DNA from: Cunninghamia lanceolata
Lineage: Eukaryota; Streptophyta; Pinopsida; Cupressales; Cupressaceae
Length of the DNA stretch: 64,000 nt
NCBI GenBank assembly: GCA_027924645.1
Contig: BSBN01001017.1
Location: forward strand, 10,814,501 to 10,878,500
Direction: 5' to 3'
The notes under the pieces are model-generated. The model was given only the letters and a program-made list of their open reading frames with translations, searched no databases and was not told where the DNA came from. Below are positions 1 to 12,335 of the stretch, piece by piece; the first letter of the stretch is position 1, and each line of letters starts with the position of its first letter. The translations under genes were made by a program, and so were the position numbers.

Positions 1-516
1 CAAGATGAATCAGGATAACTTCTAACACATCTTCTCTTTCTCCTTCTGTCGCACATCATAATGCATTCATTCTGCTCCTTTTGCTTACTTGTGAACCTTA
101 TCAATTACCTTGTAATCACACATTGCCTAACTCAATTTGATTTACAATTTATAAATGATATTATATTGATTACATTGCTTGTTAGCCATAGACAACATGA
201 AAAATACAGTTACAAGTTAGTCAGACAACACACAACATGAAACATGTCGAGGACACTTGTCTTAAACAAGACTACACACCACACTAGCAGAAGACCCATG
301 CCTTGCAGAGATCAAAACTTGCTTAACTAGGTCCAATACATCCTCCACAACTTCAAACACTAAGGAATTACATCTGCACACTCTGCTCATTTGAAAATAG
401 GACAACCTTAATAAAAAACATATGAAACTTGAAGCATAATGGCCACAACAACTTGAAAACCTTGTGCGGTACTGGAAACAAGAAAGATCTTGATGAAACT
501 CTTCCAGATGAGTCTA
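1..516. other. Left flank of element A; probable old LTR relic, no gene
   Basis: No credible reading frame is present. The composition and wording (short CT-rich and ACAAC-rich stretches) resemble the U3 portions of the nearby 1.4-kb copia LTRs. The right flank of A (7795-8612) ends in a motif like the LTR termini of A, C and E. I infer that A landed inside an older LTR of a related family, but the terminal GGGGGTGAATCAG block of that LTR is not seen here, so the identity is tentative. Confidence 0.35.
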
Positions 517-521
517 TAGGA

Positions 522-1910
522 TGTTGAACTACACTGGATAACTAAGAGGGGGTGAATCAGTTGTCTTAAAACTTTTAACCAAATATGATCAACTCATCAA
601 TTGGTTATATCAGATATAACCATGAAAGCATCAAATGAGAAACTCAACACAAAAGCATGAACAACACAAGAGACACTATATTTTTACATGGAAAACCCAA
701 AAGGGAAAAACAGAGGCTCACTACCAGAAAATAGAGGCTCACTACCTACAGGGCTCACTACCGAAAGGTGGCTCACTACCAAAAGGTTGAACTGAGATAA
801 CATAATCTACTCCATGCCAAGGTTTAGTTCCATTAAAGCGCAAACACCTCTACTCTACTCTGCTACCCTACTTCACTTTATCTTCACATTTTCACACAAG
901 GACATCTTTTCCATGACCAAATTACAAGTATATATATCATTCATCAACCTTGGAATGTACATTAAGGTTGGCATTACATTCATCAACCATTGGAATAATC
1001 TCCAAGGTCGGCATTACAAACATCTGCAAAATAGGTCTTGACCTAATACAAAATTATGCTAATGAAATGTAGTAAAGATGTATACAAATCATGCCATGCC
1101 TTAGCTAATACTTAAACATGATCTTCCACACCACAACACACTTCTACAATCTTCAAGGGATCTCCGCAATCACTGGAATTAACCAAGTCAGCTAAGACTG
1201 GTTACACGCTATGTTATCTAGGAATAATCTTCAAACACGATCTCAATTCCTTAACATGGACCAATGTAAAGGTAGGAACATGATCATGAGACATCCACAA
1301 GCTTGTTGTAGTCACTAGGAACATCTACACAACATCTAACCACTCGAATGATGAGATTTCTCCAACCAGAGCATAAGAACTCAACCATCATCATTTGTCA
1401 TTAAAGAAAGATCGCTTACAAACCACCAAATCATGAACCATTGCAATTGTAGGTGCATATCATCATCCTAGACATCATTCTAGAACCACAAAGCAAAATA
1501 CTTCAATGCGAAGGAATGCGGAGTAAAATACTTTCTCCCTGTCACCAGTGAATGAACAAAAAAAGGTTTTACTCTAGTGAACACAACTTCATCAATTCTT
1601 CATACTGAAGGCTCAAATTTTGAATGTAGCATCGTTAGACATGCCTCTAAATATCTTCCAATCCATAGTCCAAGATATTCAATCAACAAGAAATGCAGAG
1701 CAATCTTCTGCACTATTCTTTTATCATTAACACATTGTCTTCACTACAATTTACTGCAACTCATTGTTTCTTTTGGAGGGGCAAATTTTCTCAATGTCCT
1801 CAACATATAAGGCTTCTAATCAATCAAAATATAAGGATATAGTTGAGACCAATGACAACACAAATATGTTGACATCAATGACAACACCGAGTAGGCACAT
1901 ACTTACAACA
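522..1910 (-). repeat. 3' LTR of element A
   Basis: On the plus strand it begins TGTTGAACTACAC and ends CTTACAACA, so on the element strand it runs TG...CA. It matches 6379-7789 throughout, at roughly 90% identity by eye. A TATA-like stretch (TATATATACTTG on the minus strand, 928-938) is about 970 bp into the LTR. The block GGGGGTGAATCAG near 550 is shared with the LTRs of C and E and lies at the U5 end. Confidence 0.95.
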
Positions 1911-1924
1911 ATATCCCCCTTTGT
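1911..1924 (-). promoter_or_regulatory. Polypurine tract of element A
   Basis: The minus strand reads AAAGGGGGATAT directly against the 3' LTR start, the expected primer for plus-strand DNA synthesis. It lies in the loop of an inverted repeat with arms at 1864-1882 and 1923-1941 (16 of 19 positions pair). A second, very similar tract lies inside the element at 2081-2090. Confidence 0.85.
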
Positions 1925-1976
1925 CATTCATAGCAACATATGATGTGAAAAACCACAACAACCATCAAAACAAGAT

Positions 1977-2064
1977 TCTCCCCCTTTCTCTTTACACATC
2001 TGCACTCTTCCTCTCTGAGTTCTCCCCCTTTCTCTTTACACATTTGCACTCTTCCTCTTTGAGT
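1977..2064. repeat. 44-bp tandem duplication beside the polypurine tract of A
   Basis: Units 1977-2020 and 2021-2064 begin TCTCCCCCTTTCTC and differ at only two positions. Each unit carries its own CCCCCTTT tract, so the region downstream of RNase H holds four polypurine-like tracts on the minus strand in under 200 bp. Confidence 0.85.
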
Positions 2065-2250
2065 TTTTCACATGATTTCTCTCCCCCTTTGACATCATTG
2101 GCAAAGGGCACATACTTGCACTCTACTACTCTGATCCAACTCTCCTCTGAACTCTCTGACTACTCCCCTTGAGAAGTAGCCCTTAAAGCATTAATTCAGA
2201 TTTGAAGGTGGGACTCTAAGCATCACCAGACTAATGCACTCTTGTGCACC

Positions 2251-3850
2251 TTAGTTTAGAGCAGGAGGGGTGATAACCCCTAACTTTTCTCTAAGATACT
2301 CAAAAGTATCCTTAGGCAGAGGCTTGGTGAAAATGTGTGCAATCTGATCTTTTGTAGATACATACTCCAACTTGACTTCATTCTCTACCACCTTTTCTCT
2401 TAGAAAATGATATCTTATGGATATATGTTTTTTCCTTAAATGCATCACCAGATTCTTGGATATGTTTATGGCACTTGTATTATCACAAAAGATTGCAATT
2501 GGATCTTCATACACAACTCTGATGTCTCTTAATGTATGTTTCGTACATAACACTTGAGTGCAACTACATGTTACTGCAATGTACTCTACTCCTGCAGTGG
2601 ACAAGGAGATTGAGTCTTGCTTCTTGCTCAACCATGAAACCAATATGCTTCCCAAGAAGAATGCACCTCCACTAGTACTTTTCCTATCATCTATATCTCC
2701 ATCCAAAACAACATCTATGTATGCTGTGAGGGTGAAATCATTATCCTTTGGATACCACAAGCCATGTTCTAGTGTGCCCTTCAAATATCTCAATATCCTC
2801 TTGATTGCCATCACATGTGACTCTTTAGGCTCTACTTGAAATCTTGCAACAAGACAAACTGCATGCATAATATCAGGTCTGGTTTGGGTTAGATAAAGTA
2901 ATCCTCCAATCATGGATCTATACCTTTTCTAATCTGCCAAAGGTGAATCATCATTTTTTCTTAATTTGCAACCAGTCACCATGGGAGTGCTTACTAGTTT
3001 GGATTCCTCCATTCCAAACTTCTTCAACAACTCTTTCAAATACTTAGACTAAGAAATGAATATTCCTTTATTTGATTGATTGATTTGCAGACCCAAAAAG
3101 AAATTCATTTCACCAAACATGGACATTTCAAATTCACTTTTCATCTCACCAGCAAACTTTATGCACATACCTTCATTTCCTCCAAAGATAATGTCATCAA
3201 CAAAGACTTCAACAATTAAGATCTGATCATCATTGATTTTGAAGTACAAATTGCTATCTATAGTACCTTTACTAAATCCCAATTGCAATAAATACCTATC
3301 TAACCTTGCATACCAAGCTCTAGGAGCTTGTTTGAGTCCATATAAGGCTTTCTTCAACCTGCATACGATATCTCCTTGATTTGACAATTTGAATCCATCC
3401 GGTTGCTCAATGTAAACTTCCTCTTCTAGTTCAGCATTCAGGAAGGCAGATTTCACATCCATCTGATATACCTTAAAATCTTTGTGAGTTGCAAATGCTA
3501 GAAACATTCTAATTGCTTCAATCTGAGCTACTGGGGTAAAGGTTTATTCAAAATCTATCCCTTCAATTTGAGAATAGCCTTTGCATACAAGTCTTGCTTT
3601 ATTCCTTACAACTTCTCCATTTTCATTCAACTTGTTTTTGAAGACCCATTTAGTTCCATTAACATTTTTGTCAGCAGGTCTAGGAACTAATTCCCAAGTT
3701 TCATTCTTCTCTATCTACATCAATTCTTCCTCCATTGCCTTTACCCAGTTTTCATCATTGCATGCTTCATTCACATTTTTTGGTTCAATCTTTGAAAGCA
3801 AATAGTAATTAACTTGTTCTTCTTCAGCTCTTCTTCTTGTTAGAACACCT
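2251..3850 (-). pseudogene. Element A reverse transcriptase and RNase H, broken
   Basis: This is the C-terminal part of copia pol, which copies the element RNA into DNA and removes the RNA strand. In one minus-strand frame it shows the RT entry region ([20 protein letters not shown] near 3450), LKKALYGLKQAPRAWY, the catalytic FVDDIIFGG near 3190, then the linker [16 protein letters not shown]. RNase H follows from about 2770, with YIDVVLDGD where other copies have YTDADWAGD, and ends with [20 protein letters not shown]. The stop is at 2251-2253. In-frame stops interrupt it near 3714, 3550, 3048 and 2930. The start of RNase H has lost its usual D-A-D-W residues (now I-D-V-V-L-D), so that active site is also changed. 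The frame is continuous with integrase upstream. Confidence 0.9.
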
Positions 3851-4905
3851 TTGTTCTTGTCACCTATAATCTGATCTTCAGAAAGATTGATCCTTACATA
3901 CCTTGGAGTCTTGAAAGTACTTTCTGGAGCCTCTTCTTCATCTTGATTATCTGCTTGCTTATCTTTTTCTTTAGTTTCTATAGTCATGGGTTCATGTAGT
4001 TCATAATAACTTAGGTTTGATATTCTTCCTTTGCATTCATCTACCTTCACATTTACACTCTCAACAATCTTTTTGAGCCTCTTGTTGTAGCACCAGTAAG
4101 CCTTACTCTTGGTAGAGTATCCAAGAAAGATTCTTTCATCACATTTTGCATCAAACTTTCCTAGATCTTCATCTCTCCTGATATAACATTTTCTTCCAAA
4201 GACTTTGAAATATTTTACTATGGGAATTCTTCCATACCACAATTCATAAGGAGTTTTAGTACCATTACCTTTCACTTGAACTCTATTTTGAATGTAGACA
4301 ATAGTGTGAATAGCTTCTTTCTAAAAGACTTCCAGCTGACCTTCTTCCTTCATCATTGTCCTAGCAGCCTCCTGAACTGTCATGTTCTTCCTTTCCACAA
4401 CTCCATTCTATTGAGGAGTCCTAGGTGGACACAACTATCTCTTTATCCCATGCTCTTCACAGAAAATATTGAATTCATTTGATGTGAACTCACCTCCTCT
4501 ATCAGATCTTAAGTATTTGATCTTCAAATCTATTTCATTCTCAACCATTTCCTTGAAAGATTTGAATTTCTCTAGGGCTTCTGATTTATCTCTTAGAAAA
4601 GTAACCCAAGTCATTCTAGAATAATCATCAATAAGCAACATGAAATACCTATCACCTTGTAAACTTCTCACCCTTGTAGGACCATAGAGATCTGTATGCA
4701 CTAGATCTAGCAAACTGGTAGAAAATTGTTCTTTGCTCTTGAAGCTTGTCCTTATCTGCTTTCCCAAATGACATTCCTTACAAATTGAGTTGGAGGGTTT
4801 CACAAGTTTTGGTAAATCTCTCACAGCCCGACTTGAGCTTATTTTTACTAGACTATCAAAGTTTATATGACACATCCTTCTATGCCATAGCCAACTTTCA
4901 TCTGC
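3851..4905 (-). pseudogene. Element A integrase, broken
   Basis: Integrase inserts the cDNA. The minus-strand frame carries the pre-integrase zinc-binding region (WLWHRRMCH then CKECHLGKQ) and the catalytic core. The core shows the first Asp in LVHTDLYGP, the second in LRSDRGGEF and the Glu in NGVVERKN, so the D-D-E triad is present. Stops interrupt it just after HGIKR (about 4433), at a PQ-stop-NG site where other copies have PQQNG (about 4410), and near 4325. The C-terminal part includes VFGRKCYIRRDEDLGKFD and GYSTKSKAY, a conserved copia segment, followed by an acidic linker to RT. It is in the RT frame but out of frame with protease. Confidence 0.9.
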
Positions 4906-5006
4906 CTAAGCCAATAAAAATAATCATTTGTTCCTTTCAATTGATAGATGTTACCTTTTGTCTTCTTACCAGTAGCAATCATAGTTCTGAAGCTTTCCAT
5001 GAACTT

Positions 5007-6320
5007 TCACCCATTGTCTTTGAATCTTAGATCATATCCTTTGTTAGACATTTGACCAACACTCAAAAGATTATGCTTCAAACCCTTCACATACAAAACA
5101 TTGTCAGTATTATGTTTTCCATCTAATGAAATAGATCCTTTTCCACAAATCTTACCAGCTGCATTATCCCCAAACCTAACTAGTCCACCATCATACATTT
5201 CCAAACTTATAAACTTACTTTTCTCATTGGTCATATGATGAGAGCATCCACTATCAATAATCCATTCATCCTTATCTTTCTCAACCTGAATAGCCAAAGC
5301 ACTTTCTTCTACTAGTTTTTCCTCCTTCACACAACTAGAAGAATTAGTAGACACATGATCTTCTTTAATAGCAATAAATAGGCATTCATTTGCACTAGTA
5401 CTAGCATCATCAGATTCATCATCATTCACTCCTTCATCATCAAAATCTTTGACATAGTAGCACTTCTTTGGAACTCTAGGCTTGCTCTCATATATATTCT
5501 TATTCCTTTCAATTCTTTCAGGGCATCTAGAAGCATAATAGGCTACTTTACCACAAGAGAAACATTTGAAAGGTACTTTGCCTTTGAGCTTACTAGAGCC
5601 TCTTTCTAGCTTGTTAACAAAGTTAGCTTCAAGTTCTTCAAATTCATCATCCACTATGTATTTCTCAGCTCTGGAGATCTCTGTTGAAGTACTAGATTTG
5701 AAAGCTGATTCAACTTTAGGTAGGGCATCACCAAATTCTCTCATCTTAAAGGCTGTAAGCTTACCAAATAACTAATCTCTATCAATAGTTTTTACAGTCA
5801 TAAATTCTTCAATTGCAGCTACCTTGTGACTATATGACATTGGTAGTGATATGAGAATTTTCATCACAACTTCCTTATCACCAAGAGTTCCTCCCACACC
5901 CTTTATTCCAGTGACAAGTTTGTCAACTCGTTGCATAAAGGATGTTATGTTTTCATCTTCATTCATCTTCAAACCCTCATATTTCACTTTCAGACTTTGT
6001 AGCTTGGCTTCCTTTACAGAATCATCTCCTTCATATAGATTTTTTAGCTTTTCCCATACCTCATTTGCAGTTTCAAGGTCCACAATTTTTGTCAACACTG
6101 AGTCACTTAAGGAACTTAATAGAGCATCCTTTTCTTTGACATCCACCTCATATTCTTTAATTTCATCTTCAATCATCAAACCATTTGGAGGCATGGTATA
6201 TTTTTATTCTATAGCTTTCCATACTTTATAACCAAGACAAAGAAGATGGATTTTCATTCGTACCTTCCAAAGAGCATAATTTGTCCCATCAAAATGTGGA
6301 GCTTCCTTCTTATAAGACAT
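5007..6320 (-). pseudogene. Element A gag and protease, broken
   Basis: Gag forms the particle and the protease matures it. I place the start at 6320, because the ATG there opens the copia gag motif FDGTNYALWK. One frame runs to 5007 with stops near 6210 and at 5769-5771. The gag body (LVTGIKGVGG, LISLPMSYSHKVAAIEE) is typical of the UBN2-type family. The zinc knuckle at about 5520-5570 reads CFSCGKVAYYASRC, so the usual His is Tyr and metal binding is doubtful. The protease active site WIIDSGCSHHMT near 5250 keeps D-S-G. The frame ends at a TGA in KDNG-stop, and integrase resumes in another frame. Confidence 0.9.
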
Positions 6321-6363
6321 TCTGGATCTTCCTCAAGCTGTTAGGCTTTCTTCAGAGGAACTT

Positions 6364-6376
6364 GGCTCTAATACCA
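6364..6376 (-). promoter_or_regulatory. Primer-binding site of element A (initiator-Met tRNA)
   Basis: The minus strand reads TGGTATTAGAGCC, two bases inside the 5' LTR. It differs by one base from TGGTATCAGAGC, the plant tRNA-iMet complement found in B, C, D and E. The change is C to T. Confidence 0.9.
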
Positions 6377-6378
6377 AT

Positions 6379-7789
6379 TGTTGAATTGCACCGGACAACT
6401 AAGAAGGGGGGTGAATCAGTTGTCCTAAAATGTTTAACCAAATATGATCATCAACTCATCAATTTCTTATATCAGATATAACCATGAAAGCATCAAATGA
6501 GAAACTCAACACAAGAGACACTAGATTTTTACATGGAAAACCCAAAAGGGAAAAACCATGGTGGGTGTTAGCCCATAGAAATATATATGTTATATCAATA
6601 CTGGAAAACAAAGGCTCACTACCTATAGGGCTCACTGCCCAAATTGTTCACTGCAAAGAAAGGCTCACTATTGAAGGGTGGCTCACTGCCAAAAGGTTGA
6701 ACTAAGATAACATCTACTCCATGCCAAGGTTTAGTTCCATTGAAGCATAAACACCTCTGCTCTGCTATGCTACCTTACTTCACTTTCTCTTTGCATTTTT
6801 ACACAAGGACATATTTTCCATGACCAAATTATAAGTATATATGTCATTCATCAACCTTGGAATGTACATCAAGGTCGGTATTACATTCATCAACCATTGG
6901 AACAATCTCCAAGGTCAGTATTACAAACATTTGTAAAATAGGTCTTGACCTAATACAAACTTATGCTAAGGAAATGTAGTAAAGATGCATATAGATCACA
7001 CCATGCCTTAGCTGAGACTTAAACATGATCTTCCACACCACAACATGCTTCTACAATCTTCAAGAGATCTCCATAATCACTGGAATTAACCAAGTTGGCT
7101 AAGACTGGTTACATGCTATGTTATCTAGGAATAATCTTCAAACACGATCTCAATTCCTTAATGCAGACCAATGTAAAGGTAGGAACACGATCAGGAGACA
7201 TCCACAAGCATGTTGTAGTCACCAAGAACATCCACACAACATCTAACCACTCGAACCATGAGATTTCTGCAACTAGAGCATAAGAACTCAACTATCATCA
7301 TCTGTCATTAAAGAAAGATCACTTGCGGACTACCAAATCATGAACCATTGCAATTGTAGGTGCATATCATCATCCTAGACATCACTTTAGAACCACATAG
7401 CAAAATACTTTCTCCCTGTTACCACTGAATGAACAGAAAAAGTAGGTTTAACTCTAGTGAACACAACTTCCTCAATTCATCATATCCGAGGCTCAAATTT
7501 TGAATATAGCATCTTTAGACATGCCTCTAAATATCTTCCAACCCATAGACCAAGATATTCAATCAACAAGAAATGTGGAGCAATCTTTTGTACCATTCTT
7601 TTATCATCAACACACTGTCTTCACTACAATTTACTATAACTCACAGTTTCTTCCAGAGGGGTAAATTTTCTCAATATCCTCAACATATAAGGCTTCTAAT
7701 CAATCAAAGATAAGGATACAGTTGACACCAATGACAACACAAATATATTGAAATCAATGAGAACACTGATTAGGCACATACTTGCAACA
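6379..7789 (-). repeat. 5' LTR of element A
   Basis: It begins TGTTGAATTGCACC and ends CTTGCAACA on the plus strand, and is followed directly by the TAGGA duplication. A TATA-like stretch is at 6834-6843 on the minus strand. This copy would hold the promoter driving transcription toward lower coordinates. It is 22 bp longer than the 3' LTR because of small indels. Confidence 0.95.
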
Positions 7790-7794
7790 TAGGA

Positions 7795-8612
7795 CTCATA
7801 CACCATCTCCAAACACTCCTTTACCTCTGCACATCAAATATTTTGTGCCACACATCTTTAACCATGAACTCTAAGAACAACAAGTCATTTAGAACACTGC
7901 AACATACTGTCATTGAAAAACTAAGCTTGCAAATCACCAAGAAACTTGAAACTGCAAGAAAGCATGTAATGTACATTCATAAACATGTCCATAAAACTGC
8001 AAAGGCACACATCACATCTAGAGGAATGCGAAACATTCCAAAAAGACTTCAACACCACCTTACTCTACTAGAACACATGTTGGTACTCTATCATGCATAA
8101 CTTTCATGGTGGAAGGATAGATCATTTGAAACTTTAGAATTATCACCTTCATAATACCCTAAACACAGTTCCAAAATTGTATCTAGCCATAATTGCTAAT
8201 GTAGAGGAATGTAGAGCAATCTCCTAGACAGTCTTTAGAGGCAGCCATCCTGTAGAAGAAACTTTCACAAACTTTCGGAAGCTAAACCTTCTTTGTATCA
8301 ATAGATGCATTCTTAGGAATAGTAGGAGAGATCATACAATATGCTTTAGGTCACCAGTAGCATCTTTGCAACATCATCAACACATTTGATCATCTTAGTG
8401 CTTTTAATTCCCATATTAATATAACTTCATACTCAACTCTGCATTGATCAAGGCATGACATCCAACCATGAACTTTAGTAACCTCATTATATTCAACATG
8501 AAATCCAACCATGAACACCATCACACATCCATGATAGTGTTGACATCGATGACAACCTTGTGACAGTGTTGACATCAATAACAACACTAGGAACCATATG
8601 TGTAACACACAC
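7795..8612. other. Right flank of A: LTR-like relic, no gene
   Basis: The stretch contains no supported gene. Near its end it has TGTTGACATCAATAACAACAC followed within 25 bp by GTAACA, closely matching the terminal segment of the LTRs of A, C and E. The motif GTGTTGACATC(A/G)ATGACAAC occurs twice about 32 bp apart (8540-8590). I infer the end of an older LTR that A inserted into. The matching start is not seen in 1-516. Confidence 0.4.
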
Positions 8613-8700
8613 ACATATATATGTATGTATATGTATATATACATATACATGTATATATGTGTATAGATATGTATGTATGTATGTATGCACATATATATTA
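8605..8700. repeat. Mixed CA/TA/TATG microsatellite
   Basis: The run is (AC)n, then TATG/TATA alternation, then (GTAT)4 and (AT)n. The frames that cross it on the minus strand are repeat artefacts. A second short (AT)10 tract is at 8938-8958. Confidence 0.9.
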
Positions 8701-10137
8701 GCATGTCCTCATGTTTTCTTTTAAAAAAAATATAGAATACTAATTTATTGTTTTGCATAAAAGAAAGATTAAAAGCAATCTTTTTGTTGTGAGTCAATCA
8801 CCTTCCTTTTTTCTCTAAACTTGCCCTGACCGGCTTAACCCCACTTGCCCAACCCTATTGGTGGAACCCCAATGGCCCTATATATTGGAGCGAAAGTAGG
8901 AAGGCCTATATATTGAAGGGCCTTCTATGTGCCATTCATATATATATATATATATATGGAAAGAAGAAACAAAAGAAATATTAGTTAGTAAACAAAATAG
9001 GCAAATCAAAATAAGAAATAAATTAGATGATGGAAAAATAAAGAAGTTAGAAAACAAAATAAAGAGATATTTTCACCTTGAGGTGTTGACTTCTCTTCGA
9101 ATCATTCCTTCCCTCTCCCTTTAACCTATAATTTTGAAATGAATGAGGAATGAGAGAGAACAAGGTCTTTTATACTTGATTAGGGTTTTTAGAGTTGTCC
9201 TAAAGACTTAGCAACCCTTAATGTTGTTTAGAATTAATTAACCCTTGTTCAGTAAATTTATCTTATTGGAGCTAGCTGTAATGGTTTATTTTCACTTTAG
9301 TTTTTAGAGAGATGATTAATTTAATTGTGGGTTTGTTTGAAATGGACTATTGTATTGTCTATGAATTAAAACATCATTGTAACTAATTGGTTAGACATCT
9401 TGACATCTTGACAAAAAAGATTAATTAGATATATTAATTAAATAAATATTTTTAGAAATTAATTTTGTATTGTTTATTAAATCGAAATTAATTTTAAGGA
9501 AAGGTTTTAATATTTTTTTTGACAATAAATAATCGTAGTTAATTTTATTTGATATTGCTTTTAAATTGGAATGTTAGAAAACTTCATATTTGTTAAATTT
9601 TATTTTATTTTTATGTAATAGTATTTAATTTTAGAAACACTTTGTAAACTTTAAAAGGTTGTTTAATTATATTTAAATGTCATTTTTACATAGTTAATTA
9701 TCAAATTATTTTAATCATATATTTTTAGATCTAGTTTAGCTTGCTAGGGTTTATGGTTTTAGTTATAGGTGATTAGGTCTCATGCCTTGGAGGCAAGATT
9801 GTTTTTGCTTTCACCTAGGAACCTGGAGGGGGTTTATCTTGTAAAGGTTCTCCTATGAGGTGTGACAAAGTGATGTTATACCATAATTAGGTTACCTTTT
9901 CATTCGTAGGGTGTGCAAACTGAGTTCTGCATCATTTGACTATTTTAGATTCCCCTCCCTCACTTTATGCAACATGCTCTTCATAGTGTTACACATGCGA
10001 TGTCATCAAGCGCACACATTACACTATCTCATGAAGCATGATAGAAGATTGTGAGAGTTGTTTTTGGAAAAAAATGTTGTGATAGTTTTCATGTCTATGT
10101 GCAAATGTAGGCATGATACCCTCCCTATTTGAGTTTT
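8701..10137. other. AT-rich intergenic stretch, no gene seen
   Basis: Only short chance frames and poly-A/T runs are present. The segment 8820-8930 is less AT-rich and contains TATATATTGGAGCG and a near-repeat TATATATTGAAGGG 27 bp later, but no start codon or RNA structure I can support. The LINE begins at the right edge. Confidence 0.6.
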
Positions 10138-10509
10138 GCACTTGATAGGTGAACTTTGAGAGGCCTTTTCTTGGCCATAGAAAGGCATTTTTTGTGTAAT
10201 TATTTTGAAATGAAGTATAATTTCACATTTTGTGATGGTATATGTGATTTTTAAATTTGATGCCTAGTTTTTCTAAAATTTTTGTTTTTAATCGACTGAT
10301 AGAGAGTGCCCTTTGGTTTGGTGGAAGATGAAAAGTCTTCTTCCACCTCCTAACTTGGTGTGCTCTCTCCTTTCTTGCTAAATCCTTTTGGTCCTCTTAG
10401 CTGCATTTGTTTTGTTTTGTGGATGGTTTGTGTGATTTAGTTGTGTCTTTTGTTTTTAAAAATTTTTGAATTGATTATAGTGTTCTTTTTTTACAACGAG
10501 TATTAACTG

Positions 10510-11400
10510 ATGGTTCCCAAAGTTAATGAGACTATGGAATAGAGTAATTCCATAGACCAAAGTGAAAACATTGTAGAAAAATGTGGAGGAACCAAAAATA
10601 GGAAAGCCTACAAGAAGATTCTAGGGCAAGAAAAGATTGTTGCATCAACCGCTGCTAGGTTTGAAGTGAAGGAGAATGGAGATGGAGGAGCCAGAGGTGA
10701 ACAAACTAGAGGAGAAGGTAAGAACTATACCCCCTCGGAACATTCTAAGAGTAGAACTTAGCTTAGAAATGGATGTTGCTCTTGATAAAGAAGAAAAAAT
10801 ACTTAAAACTATGTTTTTCGTTGCAATGAATATTGATGCTCTTCCTTCTAGATTTTTTTATGACTAGATTAATAGTGTTTGGGGGAAAAAATTGGGCATC
10901 TATGCATCCTTTTGTAGGATGATCCAGAGGGGTTTATTCATTGTCATTTTTAAAAACCACAACATGTAGTCTAGGGTTTTAAATAGAAAATTTTGGAATG
11001 TGGGTAGTTATATGTTTAAAGTTGTTGCATGGGCACCAGAGTCAAATAATGAGGAGGTTTTAGTTGCTGTTGTTCCAAGGTGGGTAACTATTAAGAACCC
11101 ACCTTCATGGTTCTAGGCCTTTATCCTTGAAATTTTATTGTAACTTATTGGTAACATCTTACAAGTGAAAGAAACAAGAGTTTCTCTAGCACACTTGGAT
11201 GCTAGGGTTCTAATTTCACTTTGCCTTGGTATAGTTGTGCTTGAAAAAATTGAGATTGTCAAGAGGGCAATTCTTTATTTTGTGATATTGAATTGTTAGG
11301 AGGGTTAAATGTGTGTTTTTTGTGTAAAGGAGATGGACACCTTAAGAAGGATTGCCCCATTTTTTTATAAACCCTTCTAACTTGGGTGGTGGTCAAGATA
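10510..11400 (+). pseudogene. LINE ORF1 (DUF4283-like, CCHC knuckle), decayed
   Basis: ORF1 of plant L1 elements encodes an RNA-binding protein. The ATG at 10510 opens MVPKVNETME and soon meets a stop. From about 10676 the better frame shows GIYASFCRMIQRGLFIVIF then VGSYMFKVVAWAPESN and the tail VSLAHLDARVLISL, the pattern of the DUF4283 domain of plant LINE ORF1. A zinc knuckle CFLCKGDGHLKKDC at 11314-11355 lies in a different frame from that domain, so at least one frameshift separates them. Downstream to 11935 is Lys/Glu-rich sequence. The CCHC spacing is intact. Element B cuts the region between ORF1 and ORF2. Confidence 0.75.
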
Positions 11401-11935
11401 TTAAAAATAAGGGTTCTCAAGGAACTAGTGAGAAAGTAAATTTAGTACCCAAGTCCATTGATAGCCAAAATTTGAACTAGTCTATTGTACAAGAAGGGGT
11501 TACAAAAGGGTATGTGGCAGTGAAAGAAATGGCCACTAACCTAGTTGAAATACAAAAGAAAATTGAAAATTTGAAATATCTCAAGGAAAACAATGTAGGT
11601 TTAAGAAATGATGGAGACTATCTTCAAGGCAAGACAAAAATGCCCAATAACTTGTGCTTGAAAAAATTAGAGAGCAAATTGAAGCAAATAAAGTTGCTAG
11701 GGAGTCTGTACCTTTTAAAGGTGAACTACCAAGTTATGAGACACCAGAGCCAATGGAAGAAGACAAGAATTTTCTAACTAAGAATAGAAATGAGGTTGTA
11801 GAGATGATTGTAGATGATGGCCCTCACATTTGTAGTGAGGATGAACTTGCAATGGAGATTGATTAAATGTTTGAAAAGATAGATGAAAAGAGGAAGAGAC
11901 AAAGAAGATTGCTTAGCAAGGAGGACAGTTCTCAA

Positions 11936-12335
11936 TGTTAGGGTTAGTTGACAGAAGATATCAATTAAATGCAAATAAAGATTAAATAGAGAAATGGAAA
12001 TACACAGAATTAATAACAGCGAGAGACAAGATTTAACGTGGTTCACCCAAACTCGGGCTACATCCACCAAAACAGAGAGTCCAATATTATTATCCAGTAA
12101 ATCAAACCGATTACAATCAGCAATCCCTGCAACTTAATACCATTGCAAATGCTACAATCCAATATATCAAAACCCTAACCCTTAGCCGCTTTTATCAAGC
12201 CCTTTTGTCAGTTACAAAAATTAGGGTTTTCTTATTTCGATCATAAAAATAGGATTTTTTATGTCGGCCTCGAACCCCGACGAGGATACATGGCTAGTGT
12301 ATAGTACTTTCCTGATCAGTCGCCACCTACCAACA
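11936..12335 (-). repeat. 3' LTR of element B
   Basis: The plus strand begins TGTTAGGGTTAG and ends CCTACCAACA. It lacks the GC-rich block present in the 5' LTR: after ATGTCGGCC it goes straight to TCGAACCCCGACGAGG. Confidence 0.95.

Larger units (their letters stand above)
522..7789 (-). mobile_element. Element A: complete Ty1/copia LTR retrotransposon, decayed
   Basis: Two LTRs of about 1.4 kb (522-1910 and 6379-7789) enclose a 4.5-kb internal region. The 5-bp target duplication TAGGA is exact at 517-521 and 7790-7794. Read on the minus strand the order is 5' LTR, initiator-Met primer site, gag, protease, integrase, reverse transcriptase, RNase H, polypurine tract, 3' LTR, which is the Ty1/copia order. 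Gag-protease lie in one frame and integrase-RT-RNase H in another, with a shift near 4890-4910. About ten in-frame stops make it non-autonomous. The RT wording (FVDDIIFGG, then [18 protein letters not shown]) suggests the SIRE/Maximus-like side of plant copia, but no env-like frame is present. The lineage name is inference. The structure is certain. Confidence 0.95.

Noticed and set aside
8390..8797. Minus-strand frames rich in His-Tyr-Ile-Tyr.
   Set aside because: They translate a CA/TA/TATG microsatellite and have no coding signal outside it.
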